DNA of 64,000 bases from Trichopus zeylanicus subsp. travancoricus (taxonomy: Eukaryota; Streptophyta; Magnoliopsida; Dioscoreales; Dioscoreaceae), in contig RXID01014944.1 in NCBI GenBank assembly GCA_005019695.1, positions 301,712 through 365,711 on the forward strand. Direction: 5' to 3'. Each line of letters starts with the position of its first letter. Position 1 is the stretch's first letter. A program made the position numbers and the translations under genes. This document shows positions 46,950-60,540 of this stretch, in pieces. The notes below the pieces were generated by a model. That model was not told where the DNA came from and searched no databases. It saw nothing but the letters and a program-made list of their open reading frames with translations.

Positions 46950-47181
46950 TTCAGCCCATATTAATATTAATATGTTAACAGGCTCGAATGGATGGACTAT
47001 TTCTAGAATAAATTTCACAAAGTCAGGTGTTGACACGTAAATATAGCTTATATCAGGGGGGGTATGCACAAAAGCCCCCAAAAAAATAAAATAAGCAACT
47101 AAAATTATAATCCTCTGCCGGAGAACAAAGGCAGACGTGGTTGGTCCGACCGGTGGCACCCTTCTCCGTCTTCATTTGCCG
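46950..47181 (+). promoter_or_regulatory. Putative HDA15 promoter and 5' untranslated exon
   Basis: A sharp change from transposon-derived AT-rich DNA to mixed sequence occurs here. Possible elements are an ACGT core in 'tgacacgtaa' (47,031-47,040), an AT-rich 'aataaaataagc' near 47,084-47,095 that might serve as a TATA region, and 'gacgtgg' at 47,134-47,140, similar to an ABRE/G-box half. A non-coding first exon would end at 47,181 with the donor CCG|GTGAGA, and its intron would end at 47,521 (TTTTTCAG). The transcription start is not defined. Confidence 0.45.
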
Positions 47182-47590
47182 GTGAGATCTCATCTTATAC
47201 GAAGTCTCTACATCTCGCTTCCCTTGCTTCCGATCTCATTTTTCTCGCGATTTCCGCTTCCTTCACTTGTTTTACTTGTGATCTAGGGTTTAGTAATGGC
47301 TTCACCCATTTTTGTTTTCGTTCAACTTCTCCTCTTCTCTTTTTCGGGCTTTTTGATCGCGACTAGGGTAAAAAATCGTTGTTTTAGTGAGCTAGAGTTT
47401 AGTTCGAGACTTTCTGGTTTAGTGCCCATTCCGGTTGTTTAGATAAACATGAAAAAAAACTACTTATTTAAACCTGTACTTCAGATTTGCTGAAATTTAT
47501 GCTTATTCTTTTATTTTTCAGGTTTTCTTTTTGATGAATTAAATGTTACTCGTGGTTTAATATTTGTGGAGAAATTTGTGAGATATAAAT

Positions 47591-50500
47591 ATGGCATCTG
47601 AGGTCCTTCCTGTGAGTTCGCGAGAAGCAAGGGAAATTCGTGGGGAGTCAACAGCAGATAAACCAATTAATCAAGCTCAAAGCACTTTGCCCCAAAGAAA
47701 GAATGGTTCCTCAAATTTTAATCTACACGATGGAAAATGTGGTGTTAAGCGAGGCCGTTCTGATTGTGTATCTGAAGAAGGTGCAGATCTTTGCTTACCA
47801 AATTTGAGAACCAGCAGGAATGTTGCTGATAATGCTTGTCTGCATGGTGAGGATGGAAGTTGTCAAGCGCGTGCTGCGACGCATTCACAACAATGTGCGA
47901 GGTCCCAAAATGGAAGCACTTTGCAAGATCTTTACATGCAAGAGTTGTTGGATGACGAGGATGACGACAGTGACTGGGAACCTCTGAACCATTTTGTCAT
48001 CAAAAAGTGGTTTTGTACTAACTGTACATTGCCAAACTTTGATGATGTTACACACTGTGATGTATGCTTGCCTTGCTTCTTTTAGAAGTGTTCATTTACT
48101 CATGTTTGGTAACAGGTTAAGCTTGGATAACTTGGATAGAGATAAATGCAATCATTGCATTTTATTCTAGGATATGCACACAATTGTATAGTTATCTGAG
48201 GTTAACCAAGTTTGTCTTTGGATGCATAAACAATTTTCTAGTAGGATAAATAGTTAAGTCTAACCCTAACAGTCTACCAAACATAGTGGTTGAACTTGTT
48301 ATGATGCCAACTTGCTGTGCATTGCATGCATTGGATTCATCGAACTCTTTGTCTGTTCCTATGTGTTTATCATATTTTGGCACATTTGCTGAGTGTACTC
48401 TGAAAGGATCTTTTAACTCGTATTTTTTCCTTTTTTGTTTCACAATTTTTTTTTCTCATCAAAGACTTGTGGAGAAGAAAAGGAATCAAAGTTCCTTGAA
48501 CAAGATAGTTTCAAAGCTTGCCCTCGGGAAAATGAGGGTTCTGTTGCCATGGATCTAGGTGATGGAGATAAAGGTGCTTTTTTTTTTATTGTAGATATGA
48601 TTTGCTGCTATTTCTTTCCAGAAAAAAGAGTTTCTTGAACAAGCCATCATTCAATATTTCAATGTTCTTTCTATAAACCAGAATGATCACATTTCTCTTT
48701 TCGTGTTGTCTGTAACTTTTGTGGGCTTTTGCATGTATACCACTACAAGATCAATATTTTTATAAATACTCCTTCAAAACTTCACAAATATTTTGCCATG
48801 ATATTATGCAAATGTCTAGGAGTAAACTCAATGATCACAACACAAGAAACACATACCGAGTATAATGGAGGACGAAGGAGGGTTTTATTGGAAAAAATGT
48901 CTGCAACCATCACATTTTTCTCAAGGCATATAAACCCATAATGTCGCGAGGATGTATATGGAATGCCCTGATTCTGGTAGGGAGATATATGCGAATATTG
49001 TTTTTGTGAGGGTGTTTTTTGTAATTTTTCATTTTGCATGTTGCATATGTAAAAAAGCTATTATTGTTTTAATCTGCATTCTCAGCTGATTACACTAGCC
49101 CTTGTTTTCCTGATTTTGGATTATGGATGCTAATATTTCTTTAAGCTACTTACTTAACAGTTTACCTTTTGCATTCATGTTTAAGCCTTTTCTTTTGGTA
49201 AGAAGAGTTCTTATATTTAAACTTTTACATGTGACAGAATTAGTTCTTGAAATTTCAGCATCCTTACTTCACGAGTTCTAATTCTTCTTGAAGTGTAGTA
49301 GTATTTTGTTAGTTGCATATGAAATAGTTTGATCCTGGCAGGTCGATCCTCAAAATTATGCACGGTCATTGGTTTTGACGAAAGAATGCTGCTTCATTCT
49401 GAGGTAAGATCACATTTTTTCAATGCCCAAGACAGTAATTTCATGGAATTTTTTTGTGTTCTATATTTTTCTTATATTTGTGGTTAATGTGAAATATGAC
49501 TAATTCAAGTTTGTTGCTTTTAAACTTGATGCATGTTTTTGTTTGAATACGATTAATTGGATACCGAGAAACTGCATTAATGACTGCTCACTTGGTGATT
49601 GTTGGCCTGCCTGTTTTCTCAAATAAATGAAAATTTCATTACACAGGCTTTTACCCACAAATGATGTTTCCCTCCCATTCAGTTATAGCTGAAACCCCAG
49701 AATCTAAAGCTGTTTGGCATCCTAGTCCAGTTCTAACAATGCACTTCTTAGATCGAGAAAGCATAATTGTTATGAAAATAATTCCAAATAGATAACATGT
49801 TGTTAGGACTGATTGGCAACTTCCAAATGGCTTGATTGTTAAGGCATAAGTGATGCAAATTACATGGAAACTGGGATCTTGTGGTTTTCCAAGCACTGAT
49901 GAATTCTTTTGCAAGCATTGTTTTATTGAAACTTATTCTTTATATTATTACTTTCTTATCATTGTATCCTTTTTTAAGTCATTTGTAGCTAAAACTTGTT
50001 TAAATGTTCAATGCATGACAAAAACTATATTGGGATTATTTTTGATTTTACAGGTTTGTAGATTGAGAATTTATGTACTTTCTGTTAAGGACAACAAATT
50101 CAATACTTTCTAAAAACAATATCTGATTTGCAATCGTTCTGAGAATGAGATCTTTTGAGATATAAATCACAATGTTGCATGTAGATTGCAGTTTCCTTTA
50201 TTTCTGGTCATGTTGGAAAAGATGAATTACTGCTATGAACATTTTTTTGTTTGAAAATCTTATTTCTGATTTTGTATAACATATAGTTGGGAGAAAAAAA
50301 CTTATTGGCAGTTCTGTTGGTCATGGAATTCATTCTGGGTTTGATATTTATTCATTTGTTTTTTATTCCTGATTTTTTCCTTCTGTTTAGGTTGAAATGA
50401 AATCACATCCACACCCAGAGAGACCAGATCGCCTTCGGGCTATTGCTGGCTGCCTTGCTGCTGCAGGTATCATTTGGGCTGCAAGCGCAGTTTGCCACTT

Positions 50501-53500
50501 TGGTCATTGTATGGGGATCTATTTTAAGATCTGGTTTATGCAACTCTTTTAACTGCGTTCCTTTTGCTTGCTACTTAGCTTCTATTTGTTTACTTGCGTA
50601 ACTAAACTTCTAGTTTTTTATTAATCTGTCATACTGATCTTTGTATTTTTTTTATTTACTATTTGCACACCCAGGGATATTTCCTGGCAAATGTCATCTA
50701 ATTCCTGGGAGAGAAATCACTGTGGAAGAGCTTCAATTGGTAATCTATTCTGTGTTTGTTTTCTATTTTTTATATTTATGTAAAGCAGGTCCTAGATACT
50801 GAATCTTGACTTGCTATAATTAAAAATGTAATCATGGTTGAGGTGTTGCTTGGTTGGTGTAATCCCGACTCCCCTCTGAAGTGATAAAAGTGAGAATGAC
50901 AGGAAAATTTGATTCAGAGGTTGATTTCTGATTACTATTGTTCTTGTCAGAAATGTGGTGCTATCATCTGGTTAGTTTAATATCAGAGCAATTGAGGACA
51001 TTGTTGGGTTCGTCCAAGACATTTTCATTGCTGTGTTTGTGTTAAGATCATGAAGCAAAGATCCTTAAAGCTTTTGAACTGCCAAAAATTGGATCTGAAA
51101 TGGCATTCTTTTGATTTTGTCTTTAAACTATGTTGAGCATATTGCCAGGATTAAGTTGGATGATTGGTGTAATTGATGAATAGCTAGGACATACTTGTTG
51201 GGTCTTGATAAACTGCATTTTTTACTAGTCTACAAAACAAAGATAAACTAGTATTGATTCTAAACAAGGGATCATCAATTGATTTCTGTAGATGTGAGAT
51301 CAGTTTTTCAGACTTGCACTTTGACCCTGCAGGTACACTCTGCAGATCATATTGAAGCTGTTGAGCAAACGAGGCATATGATTTCCAGGTAACATGTGTT
51401 CAATTGTAAGAACTGTCAGCTGTAGTCTAGATGACAAAATGAACAATATTCCTTGTCTATGACCTGTTCTTACAAGATAGAAAATAGATAATGATAAAAT
51501 AGAAAGCTGCTTTGTTGTCTTTTGCTTATTGTGTTGCTTAGTAAATCATGTAAAAATTTGTAGGCCCTGCCTTTCTGAGTTTCTCTGCCAAAGTCCCAAG
51601 TGAGCTCTTGTTGGAACTATTGCGAAACAATACTATTTCAGACAACACTTAAATTAGGGGGCCTTTTTAATCTGTATCATGATTATAATGAGGCATTGAT
51701 AATTATGACTGACTTGCTAATTATGCTGATCCATGTGATCATGTTTTGAGAAGCTCCTCATCAGTCCTTCAAATTAATGTGCCAGAAACTTCTAAATGTT
51801 CAATCACTTGTCTGATACCAGATAGGTCTGTGAGTCTTGCCATCCAAATCTCTGATAAACATTGCTGCAGCGATTTTCAATCAATCTGATCACTTTTTCT
51901 TCTGAGTTTGTCATTATTAATTATTTGGCGCTTAGGAAGGCTAATATCATCAGTTTTTCCATTCTGTCTTGCAAATTCAGTTGTGAATGGTTTGAAGTAT
52001 GGTAACCTTGTTGGGTTTTACTGACAGCTATTTCACATCAGACACATATGCCAATGAACATTCAGCTTGTGCAGCCAGACTTGCTGCAGGACTGTGTGCA
52101 GATCTTGCTTGCTCAATTATGTCAGGGAATAGCAAGAATGGCTTTGCTCTGGTATATCATGCTATCTTTTCATCCATCACAGAGACTAGTGACTTGCTAA
52201 TGACTGGTTCATCAGTAGTCTGTAGCTGCTGCTGACAGTTTTCTCTGTAAATCAGGTCAGGCCTCCTGGGCATCATGCAGGTCTTAAACAAGCTATGGGT
52301 TTCTGCCTCCATAACAATGCTGCAGTAGCTGCATTAGCAGCCCAGCGTGCTGGTGCCAAGAAAGTCTTAATTGTTGACTGGGTATATTTGATTGACACTG
52401 TTAGCTCGGGGATACTTTAGACATTCATATTTCCCGCTTATGGGTGTCTGGTACCTCATCGGAAATGCAATCCTTGATAAGCTTTTCTTTTCATGGCAAT
52501 GCAGGATGTACATCATGGAAATGGTACACAAGAGATATTTGAGTGCAACAAATCTGTGAGTACACTGTTGTCATAGGATTCAAGATCTCTGGTTATTGTA
52601 TTAGGAGAAGTAATTGTGAATAACAAAGATAGTTCTAAAACCAGTCATATGTCAAAGAGAATGTGCTATAATATCAAAGATTGGAACATTATTTTTTCTT
52701 GTGCACGCATTTTTCTTTGGCACAGTGTAAATATTGTATCAACTTTCACTCTTTTCTTGGTTGTTATGTGATTGGATTCACACATATATTGATCTTCTCG
52801 AGTACCAAAGTTTTTCATGGATTTCATCCATAATCTTTATGTCAGTGTACAAATGTTGTGATTTTCCATAAGATACTGAAATGGGGTTGTTTGGCAGCAG
52901 GATGCACATGGCATTCTCATTTTTGTTCGATGCTTACTCATGAAATGAATGCGAATCAGTTTTCTGCAAAATAAATAAATAACAAAATAAAAAAATTAAT
53001 AGTGAAAAACAAAAAAAAAGGAAATCCTTCAATGATATACTTCTTATGTAGGTGGAATGTTGGTAGATAAAGTAGGAAGAAGATTTCCATTTGTCAGAGG
53101 AAAGTATCGAATGTTAAATGTGTGAGACCAAATAGGTTCCTACTTATCACATTTGGTTCTGGAGAATTTGATCCTTTTGAGCTTCATTTTTTTCCTCTAT
53201 ATGGAGTGGGGCCAAGGGGGTTCCAAAGGCAGGGCATGGGTTTTAAGGATCCAGAAATGTTGTGTGATATAAAATATGAAGCTTCCTTACTTGCATGTAT
53301 AATAAAATTTAAGAGAAGTCCTTTTTCTTCTTCCTTTTCAGATGTATAATATCGTTTTTTTGTGGTAGACTATGATCCTGTTCAGTCAATATGTCAGACA
53401 AAATTACTTTTTAATATTTTTTCTGTTTTGTGCTATAATTTTACTTTCATGCAATCATTTCTGTACTTTGTGAAAAATTTCTCTTTACTTGATACCTTGT

Positions 53501-56500
53501 TTGATTGGATATATGATCCTGTGTCCTACCAAAATGCCATTGTCAGTATTATTTTAATATGTTAAAAATCCCAGATGCCAATTCTTTCTATGCCTTTTTG
53601 AGCTAATTAATTAATGTTTTAATGTTTCTGTTACTAGGTTTTGTATATTTCATTACATAGACATGAGGGTGGTCGATTCTATCCTGGGACTGGAGCAGCT
53701 GATGAGGTACTATTTTCTGCAAGTCAACTATTGCTTATTTGGTATTGACATTAAATGGCTGCTGATCCTGTTGAATCACAAATTTTACATTCTATTAATG
53801 AAATAAAGCCAAGTGTTAGCTGGTCCAGTTTCTCCTGTCAACCTTAGTGGATTAGGTCATTTGATATATTGATACTGAGTATAAAAATTTTGATTTTTCA
53901 AAGTTTGTATATATCTTTCTGAAAGCGACCCAAATTCCCCTGCAGGCTTGTGAGGAGTCAAACTGTCCAAATTCCCATATAGGCTGTTATAACTATGAGA
54001 ATTCCACTGGTAAAGTTGCAGAAGCTGATATTAGCATGGACTACAATATAATGCTAGAATTAAGGGACATCCAAAAGGGGATTTGAAAAGAGTTTGATTT
54101 TCAGTAGATTATCCTGAAAATGACCTATTTCCTAAGAATTTCACTAAAATAACTGCACTGTAAATTGTGACCAGTGGCAACTGTCAATTAGAGTATACAT
54201 GGGATTGTTCTGCAATAGCTGGATGCACATCTTATTGTAGGATTTACATTTTACAGCCAGCTGGCTGAATAATATGTGTGGGTTCCACTAAGCGGCAAGG
54301 GTATTGCAGTTGCAATTCATGACAATTTAAAAGGAAAAACCCAATAGATAATACCTTAAGAAGCAGATAGGATGGTCAAATAGAAAGTTCATTTTTTTGG
54401 CATCTTGGTGTAATAAATTAACTCAGCATTATGCTTGGTCCAATCATCTCTGCTTTCCATCTGGTACAGTTTTGATCATTGATATTGGAAAGAGATTTGA
54501 TAGGGAATTTTGGGTGTTTTGCCCTTTGGATGCTGACTCTGCTCAGGCAAGGAGTTGGTCAAGTTGTGTGCTAAACTCTTTAATGACTGGGTCGAGGACT
54601 AAATCGATACTGGCAAAATCCAGATGAGTAAATACCTGGTCGATCCACCACGACCCCATGAAGGAGCCAAGAAAGTGCTGCCAGCCAATGTCATCCACAC
54701 CATGACGTTGTCTCAACAACTGCCCCCACATGTGGGGGCTAGGACTAAACAGTCCGCCCGAATTGTGGGCATAAAGTCTTTGCCAATGATGCAAGACTGC
54801 GGGAATCTCGGAAACGGAAGATGAGCTTCCTACCAAGATAGACTTTCAACTCATAAAGCATATGATTCTGCAGAAGGGGCTTGAGTTTATACTGTTTTCC
54901 ACGATCCGCATAATACTTCAGTAAGATAATACCATCAAATCGTGAAAAATTATGAAAGTAAACTGTGGAAATACATAAGAAAATTTTATTACTTAAATTT
55001 AGATGCTTATCGGAGAGTGCAACTGTAGTATTGGGTATCAAGCACATCATAAGTACCTATGGACCTAGTTAGTTACATAGAATTCTTGTTTTTTTCTATT
55101 TAGTCATTGATAGACTAAATAATCCTTCAATTCTAATTAATGGTCTGATAAGTCCAACTGTCCTAGACAACCAAAGACACGAGTTCTTTGTTTTGTTTTT
55201 CACTGCAAATTGTAAACGAGAGAATTGGGTCCATAAACTGCATGTTAGAGTAGCAAAAGTCACACAGTGAGCGTGTGTACTAGAAGTGTGACTTGCTATC
55301 AGTTTGTTGTCAAGAACATGTTCTTTTATGGAAAAAAAATGAATTTCTGACATCCAAACACGAGTCATGCTTTGCTATTCTGTTTATTTTCAATTGTACC
55401 ATAGCTTTTTATAAAATTATTTCTTACCAAGAGGTCTTTAATCTGCTATCATATGATTTTCCTCTTGTTACCTGAGATGGTAGTGAGTAGTGAACTTTAT
55501 TCATATTCTTGACTTCTTTTCTATTGTAATTTCATGTATTGTGACTTCATCTTGAACATGCAGGTTGGAACTATGGATGGCAAAGGATATTCTGTCAACA
55601 TTCCCTGGAGCTGTGGCGGTGTTGGAGACAATGATTACATATTTGCCTTTCAGCATATTGTTCTTCCTATAGGTCATGCAATTATCCTTTTTTACCCTAA
55701 GGGCTAAAAGAGTTGTTAAATGCATGTTATTGCAAAGAATTCATTTCGTCCAATTTTCATTGCAAGGTTAAATTGCATTATTCTTAAATTTGCTTTAGTT
55801 ATCATGCTTGCTATTATGGGATGCTCTTCTTTCAGATAAGCTTGAGAATTAAGGCCTAAGGGGTTGTTTGGATACCTTCAAATTCCTTAGGAATTTGGGG
55901 TTTTGTGGACTTTTTTTGCCTTTGTAGGTATTTTTCCTATAAGGGCATATTAGTAACAATTTTTTAGAGTTGCATTTTCTGTTTGAAGTATATGATTCCA
56001 TAGGACGCAACCTCTTCCCTGTCATTAATGACCACCACCTATGAACCTTAGGGATGTTCATTGGAATTGGGCTGCATAGAAACCCAAATCCTATGGAAAG
56101 AATTTCAAAGGGTATTTTGCCAAAGTATCTAGAAAGGCAATTATTTTTTGTAGTATATCCAGGGGTAGTTTAGCTCATAGATATTAGTTGCAAAAACAGT
56201 TTGATCACAACAGGCATGTGGGAAACTTAACCAAATTGACATTGTAGAGAGAATCTATTACTGAGTTCCTGTCAGTTGGCCTACCCTCCCAAGTAGTCTG
56301 AACAAAATCCAGTTATTTAAAAGCAGCTAATATTCTGAAGATCTATTCTCACGGATAGCTATTGTCTATAGCCTTATGTTGCATGTAAAAGTTAGCTTAG
56401 TTTTCTTAGATGGTGGCGTATTTATTCACAAATTTTAGTGTTTTGTGGTTGAGCTGTGGCAAACAGTCATATCCAATTCCTTCGAAAAAATGCTCAACCA

Positions 56501-59500
56501 CCTATTTCATTGGTGCAGGCCAAATAGTTGAAGTTTCAGGGAGAAAACAGTTAGTTATATACTGAAAAACTTGAATTGCATGCACTGTATTTGGTCTATT
56601 TATTTATGGGGATAAAAGTTCCAGTTGCTTTTGCCTGCCTATTATTGAATTTGCAGATGTTTTTGCCACTTTCTTCTACTTCTCCTCCAGTTTATTTAAT
56701 CTCATTGATTACTTGATTATAAGTACTATTTTTTGAACTGAAATGTTGTCTTTTGCAGCTTTTGAGTTTGCACCAGATATTACCATTATATCTGCTGGAT
56801 TTGATGCAGCTCGAGGTGATCCCCTTGGCTGTTGTGATGTGAGTTTCTCTCTTGATTCAGTAAAGAAAGTATATTAAAAAATTAACAGTATAAATCACTA
56901 GATTTCTTTGATTACATTTTTCCTGTTCAAATGTGTGTTATCAAAAGTTAACAGTCCCCTCCGCCATTTCCATGATTTGCCCATGACTGCCAGCCAATTT
57001 TTTAACTGTTTTAGACAAGCCAAACAACCAGCTGCAGTTGACCCTGCCCTATCCACACACACCAACATTAAGGAAATCAGTGGTTACATTGATGATTTGA
57101 ACTGGAGAGTTGAGGCTTCTCCTAATCCACAACCCTTGAACCTGACAATTTAAAAATTGTAAAAGAGGAATTTGAAAAAGAATTATGGAAGAGAAGCTTT
57201 ATTGAGTAGGGAGAATCTCCTGTTCAGAACAAGCAAAAACACTACTAATTCTTTTCACCTTCAGCTGGAATTCTGCAGACGTTACCATTATGGGGCTGTT
57301 TGGTAGCAGGTTATCCTGGAATAGGATGAGGGATAACCCCAACTTGTTTGGAATAGGAATAAGGGGTGTGATATAATATTTTGGTTAAATATTAAATGAA
57401 TGACAGAAGATATTAAAGGTTTTACAAAACCCTAGTCCAATGTTATTTGGGATAAGTTCAGGGCAACCCAAGGTATCTCATTACCTAATAGGCATTTAGT
57501 GTGTGCAGGCCCTAATCCTAGTGTTATTATTACTTCACGCCTATCATGTTGATACCTAATCAACGTGGCAAGCCAGCTACTGATGTAGATAAAATTTCTT
57601 TCCTTTCGACATACACATTATTTTTGACCTCTGGAGCATTCTTCATTACATTTGAATTGGGAAATATGCCATTGTGAGATGCTAAACAATTTAGAAAATC
57701 TGGGTTTGGCTACATCATTTTGTGGGATAAAGCCCTATGCATCCTCAAAATATGCAAGAACTTGAGTTCTAGAAGCCACAATAGGCAATTTGGTGCACTA
57801 ATGTGGTCAACCTTGAGTTTAACCCACAACCAATCAGTTCTAGGTGGTTAAAAGATGCACCCTAATATGGACCTCCTCTTGGATCATTTAGCTTGTTTTT
57901 TTAGATCCAATACTGCAGTTGTACAGCAAATTGTAATTTCATATGATCTACTTATCTGCAACTAGTTTCTTTATCTATTTGGCTAAGCAACTGACATACA
58001 AGCTTTCTGGACCCACTCTCTAACATTCTACTGGCCTAGCCAATAAGCAACAAATATTTTTCGCCCTACGCTGTGTTAACCATCCATCTATACAGTAAAA
58101 CATAAAAAGGCCCTGTTAATTGTTAGCAAGTATTTGATCTTAAATTGATTAACTGACAAGGCATGATTACTTTAATTGGCCTGAAGCTGATACGGGAGAT
58201 AAACCTCCAATGCTTGCGATTTGGCTAGGGTTATGCCCTAAGGATCTTTTGTTCCAGGTAACGCCTGCCGGATTTGCACAGATGGCATGCATGTTGACAG
58301 CTTTGCCTCAGGGGAAATTGTTGGTTATATTGGAAGGAGGGTCAGTATTCATCTCCAGCATCTTTTTCAAATATATCTTCAGGTGACATTTTCAAGTTCA
58401 ACTCAGGATGCCTTCTTCTATGTGCAGATATAATCTTCGTTCAATATCTGCTTCTGCTACTGAGGTTGTTAAGGTAAATTCTTCTTGGAGATGCGATGGC
58501 TATACATCTTAATATAGATATTGACTTATATGATCTATTCCTTTGGAATTATGATATTCAGTTTGTGTATCAGTAAATACATAAACATAGGTCGTGAAAA
58601 AAAGAAAATAAGAAGTTACAACGGTTCAGTTTCTGCTGTTACTAATTTTATCAGCTTCCATATTGGCAGAAATTCTTATATTGTTGCTTGCCATCTTAGT
58701 ATCTTACTACATGATTTTGTTCTTTTTTGGCAAATGTAAACCTGACCAGTGGTAACCACCTTGTAATTCAATGGGATATTACTATGTTTTCACACGTGAA
58801 TCTGCTAGGTGTTTGATTCTAATATATTGGTATTTCCCAATTAACAGGTGCTACTTGGTGAGACTCCTGTCTTTGATTCAAGTAATGTCACCCCTTCAAA
58901 GGCAGGCCTGCAAACTGTCCTGCAGGTTGCGAAAATTCAGCTGGAGTTTTGGCCTATCTTAAACCTGAGTTATTCCATCTTGCAGTCGCTATGGGATTCA
59001 GTTTGTTCTCAAAATGGAGGTAAGTCACAATGTTATATGCTTGTGCCAAGTAGTAGTTGTAGAGGACCTTTATATTCTATGTTGATCTTCAAGACAAAGG
59101 GAGCTTGTGTTACTTCAACTCTTAATTTCAATCACTGGCCTTCTTGCTGTTATCAGCCTTTGAGGACAATGACGAACCTCTTCTTTCCTATATTGCTTTG
59201 ACCTGCAGCCAACTATCAGAGGCTTCATATAATTGACATCCAGTCCCTATCTTTTTTGCTTTTTTCCACTTTTGTGGAGTCTTCCTGAGCCTGAGTTGTG
59301 CCATACCACTTCTGTTGGTGTTTGGGCTATGATGGTAAAAGCATCAGCTTTCCTCATTGTACTTGAGTCAAATCAGTTGTGGCTGTTCGGTTAGTGATTA
59401 TTTGAATGTATTTGGCCAATGCAGCAAGGTTTAACAGTTGTCTAGGAGAGGAATCAGGAGTGGATTTAAGACGAAAAATTGTTTTTTACTGACTCAGATC

Positions 59501-59897
59501 TTGATGTGGCATCTATCACACCTTGCCATTTCATTTGCATAGGATTATAATTATTGGGAAAGTTGCAGAACTGAACAACAATTTGTGGTTGCTAGAGTTG
59601 TTTGTTAGGATCCTGTACAGTAAGCACACGAGGATGGATATTTTCCTTATGAATCAACATGTGTCTCAACTCTGTTTTCTGTATGTATTGATTTTGATAT
59701 TTTGGGGATTTATGATCATGGCATATCAAGCTTAGTGTTGATGTTACTGGATATTCTATTTAGGAAGTCAGGTGAAGAAAAGGAAGCGTCCCATTGGGCC
59801 TGTGTGGTGGAAATGGGGAAGCAAAAGGTTTGTTTATGAGCTAATTTACCATAAGCTCTACTTGAAAAGTGGAGGCCATGGGAAAAGAATGTGCTGA
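47591..59897 (+). CDS. HDA15: HDA15-type class II histone deacetylase with RanBP2 zinc finger
   Basis: Nuclear lysine deacetylase of the RPD3/HDA1 class. In Arabidopsis HDA15 acts as a transcriptional repressor, including of chlorophyll-related genes with PIF3. Coding exons: 47591-48061, 48465-48573, 49342-49403, 50391-50466, 50675-50739, 51333-51388, 52028-52151, 52256-52381, 52505-52555, 53638-53706, 55564-55672, 56759-56838, 58258-58340, 58428-58473, 58848-59019, 59764-59897. All junctions are GT-AG and in phase, giving 610 residues. An acidic stretch lies near residues 118-129. A RanBP2 zinc finger uses Cys142, 145, 156 and 159 with Trp140 and Asn149. The deacetylase domain spans about 200-510, with His327/His328 (PPGHHAG), zinc ligands Asp364, His366 and Asp455, and the catalytic Tyr495 (EGGYN). 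A basic KKRKRP at 571-576 may be a nuclear signal. A 5' UTR intron (47,182-47,521) is likely. All key residues are kept. Confidence 0.95.
48096..48297. mobile_element. Possible MITE in HDA15 intron 2
   Basis: The left end 'tgtttggtaacaggttaagc' and the reverse complement of the right end 'tgtttggtagactgttaggg' are similar, with about 200 bp between. No clear target duplication was seen. Part of the 403-bp intron (48,062-48,464) between the zinc-finger exon and the next. Confidence 0.4.
53707..55563 (+). other. Largest HDA15 intron
   Basis: A 1,857-bp intron between the exon ending 'GAADE' and the exon starting 'VGTMDG'. It contains an unusually GC-balanced segment (about 54,540-54,840) with an open minus-strand frame of 97 codons of unknown origin. 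The segment includes an 18-bp perfect palindrome at 54,722-54,739. Nothing else was recognised. Confidence 0.7.
56839..58257 (+). other. HDA15 intron with MITE-like insert
   Basis: A 1,419-bp intron between the exon ending 'GCCD' and the exon starting 'VTPAGF'. At about 57,291-57,520 a segment starts 'ggggctgtttggtagcagg', a start typical of many plant hAT/PIF-type MITEs, and ends near 'gtgtgcaggcccta'. No clean target duplication was seen. Confidence 0.4.
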
Positions 59898-60540
59898 TGC
59901 ATTTTAGATAGCAAGATTATGTTCAGAATAATGGGCGAGGCATAAGCCTTTAAGCAGCTGCTCCTGCTGGAATTTGCTGCAGAAGAATTTGTTGCATGCT
60001 GGTGTACAAACATGAACTTTTCTGCCCTGTAAAGTAGGCTATTAAGGTCAACGATTCCCTGCATGCAGCCTACAAAAGTTTTGGCTGATAATTAATAGGT
60101 CAGTGCTGTAAATTTCCCCACCTTTTTGACAACTTGTTCTTCTCATCCCTAGATTAGGCTAGGGATATGAAATGCTGGGGAAGATAGTACTCTCTGTATT
60201 AACCCTGTTGGGGATCCAATGAATTAATTGTATGACAGTAAGATAATGTAGGTCGACAGTTTTCATTTTGGTTTATAGATTTGATTTGAGTCATGAAACA
60301 GCAATCTTAATCGTTCTTAAATAGATCCTTTATATTGTTTTGTTTGATGCATATGTTGCTTTCCAGATTAGAGAAAAAGCCTAATGGGCATGACGAACAG
60401 TAATTAACAATTTGAAGATTTGACCTATCAGGTCAAAACAGATGTTTAGAACATAATCCGCGAAACAATGAATTTACATCAAAACAACACATTTCTGGTA
60501 TTTGGTGTCAGATCAACCTGGCCATGATGCAAAATTGTAA
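59898..60540 (+). other. 3' untranslated region and downstream of HDA15
   Basis: T-rich sequence follows the stop at 59,895-59,897. A poly(A) site is not clear; 'aagataatg' near 60,240 could serve as an upstream signal. No further gene was recognised. Confidence 0.4.

Noticed and set aside
49850..50113. Frames in HDA15 introns that could be nested genes
   Set aside because: Phe/Leu/Ile-rich products of T-rich intron sequence without conserved motifs.
58848..59201. Separate 117-codon plus-strand gene
   Set aside because: The first 57 codons are exon 15 to 16 sequence of HDA15 (58,848-59,019) in frame. The rest is read-through into the intron after the donor GGAG|GTAAGT.
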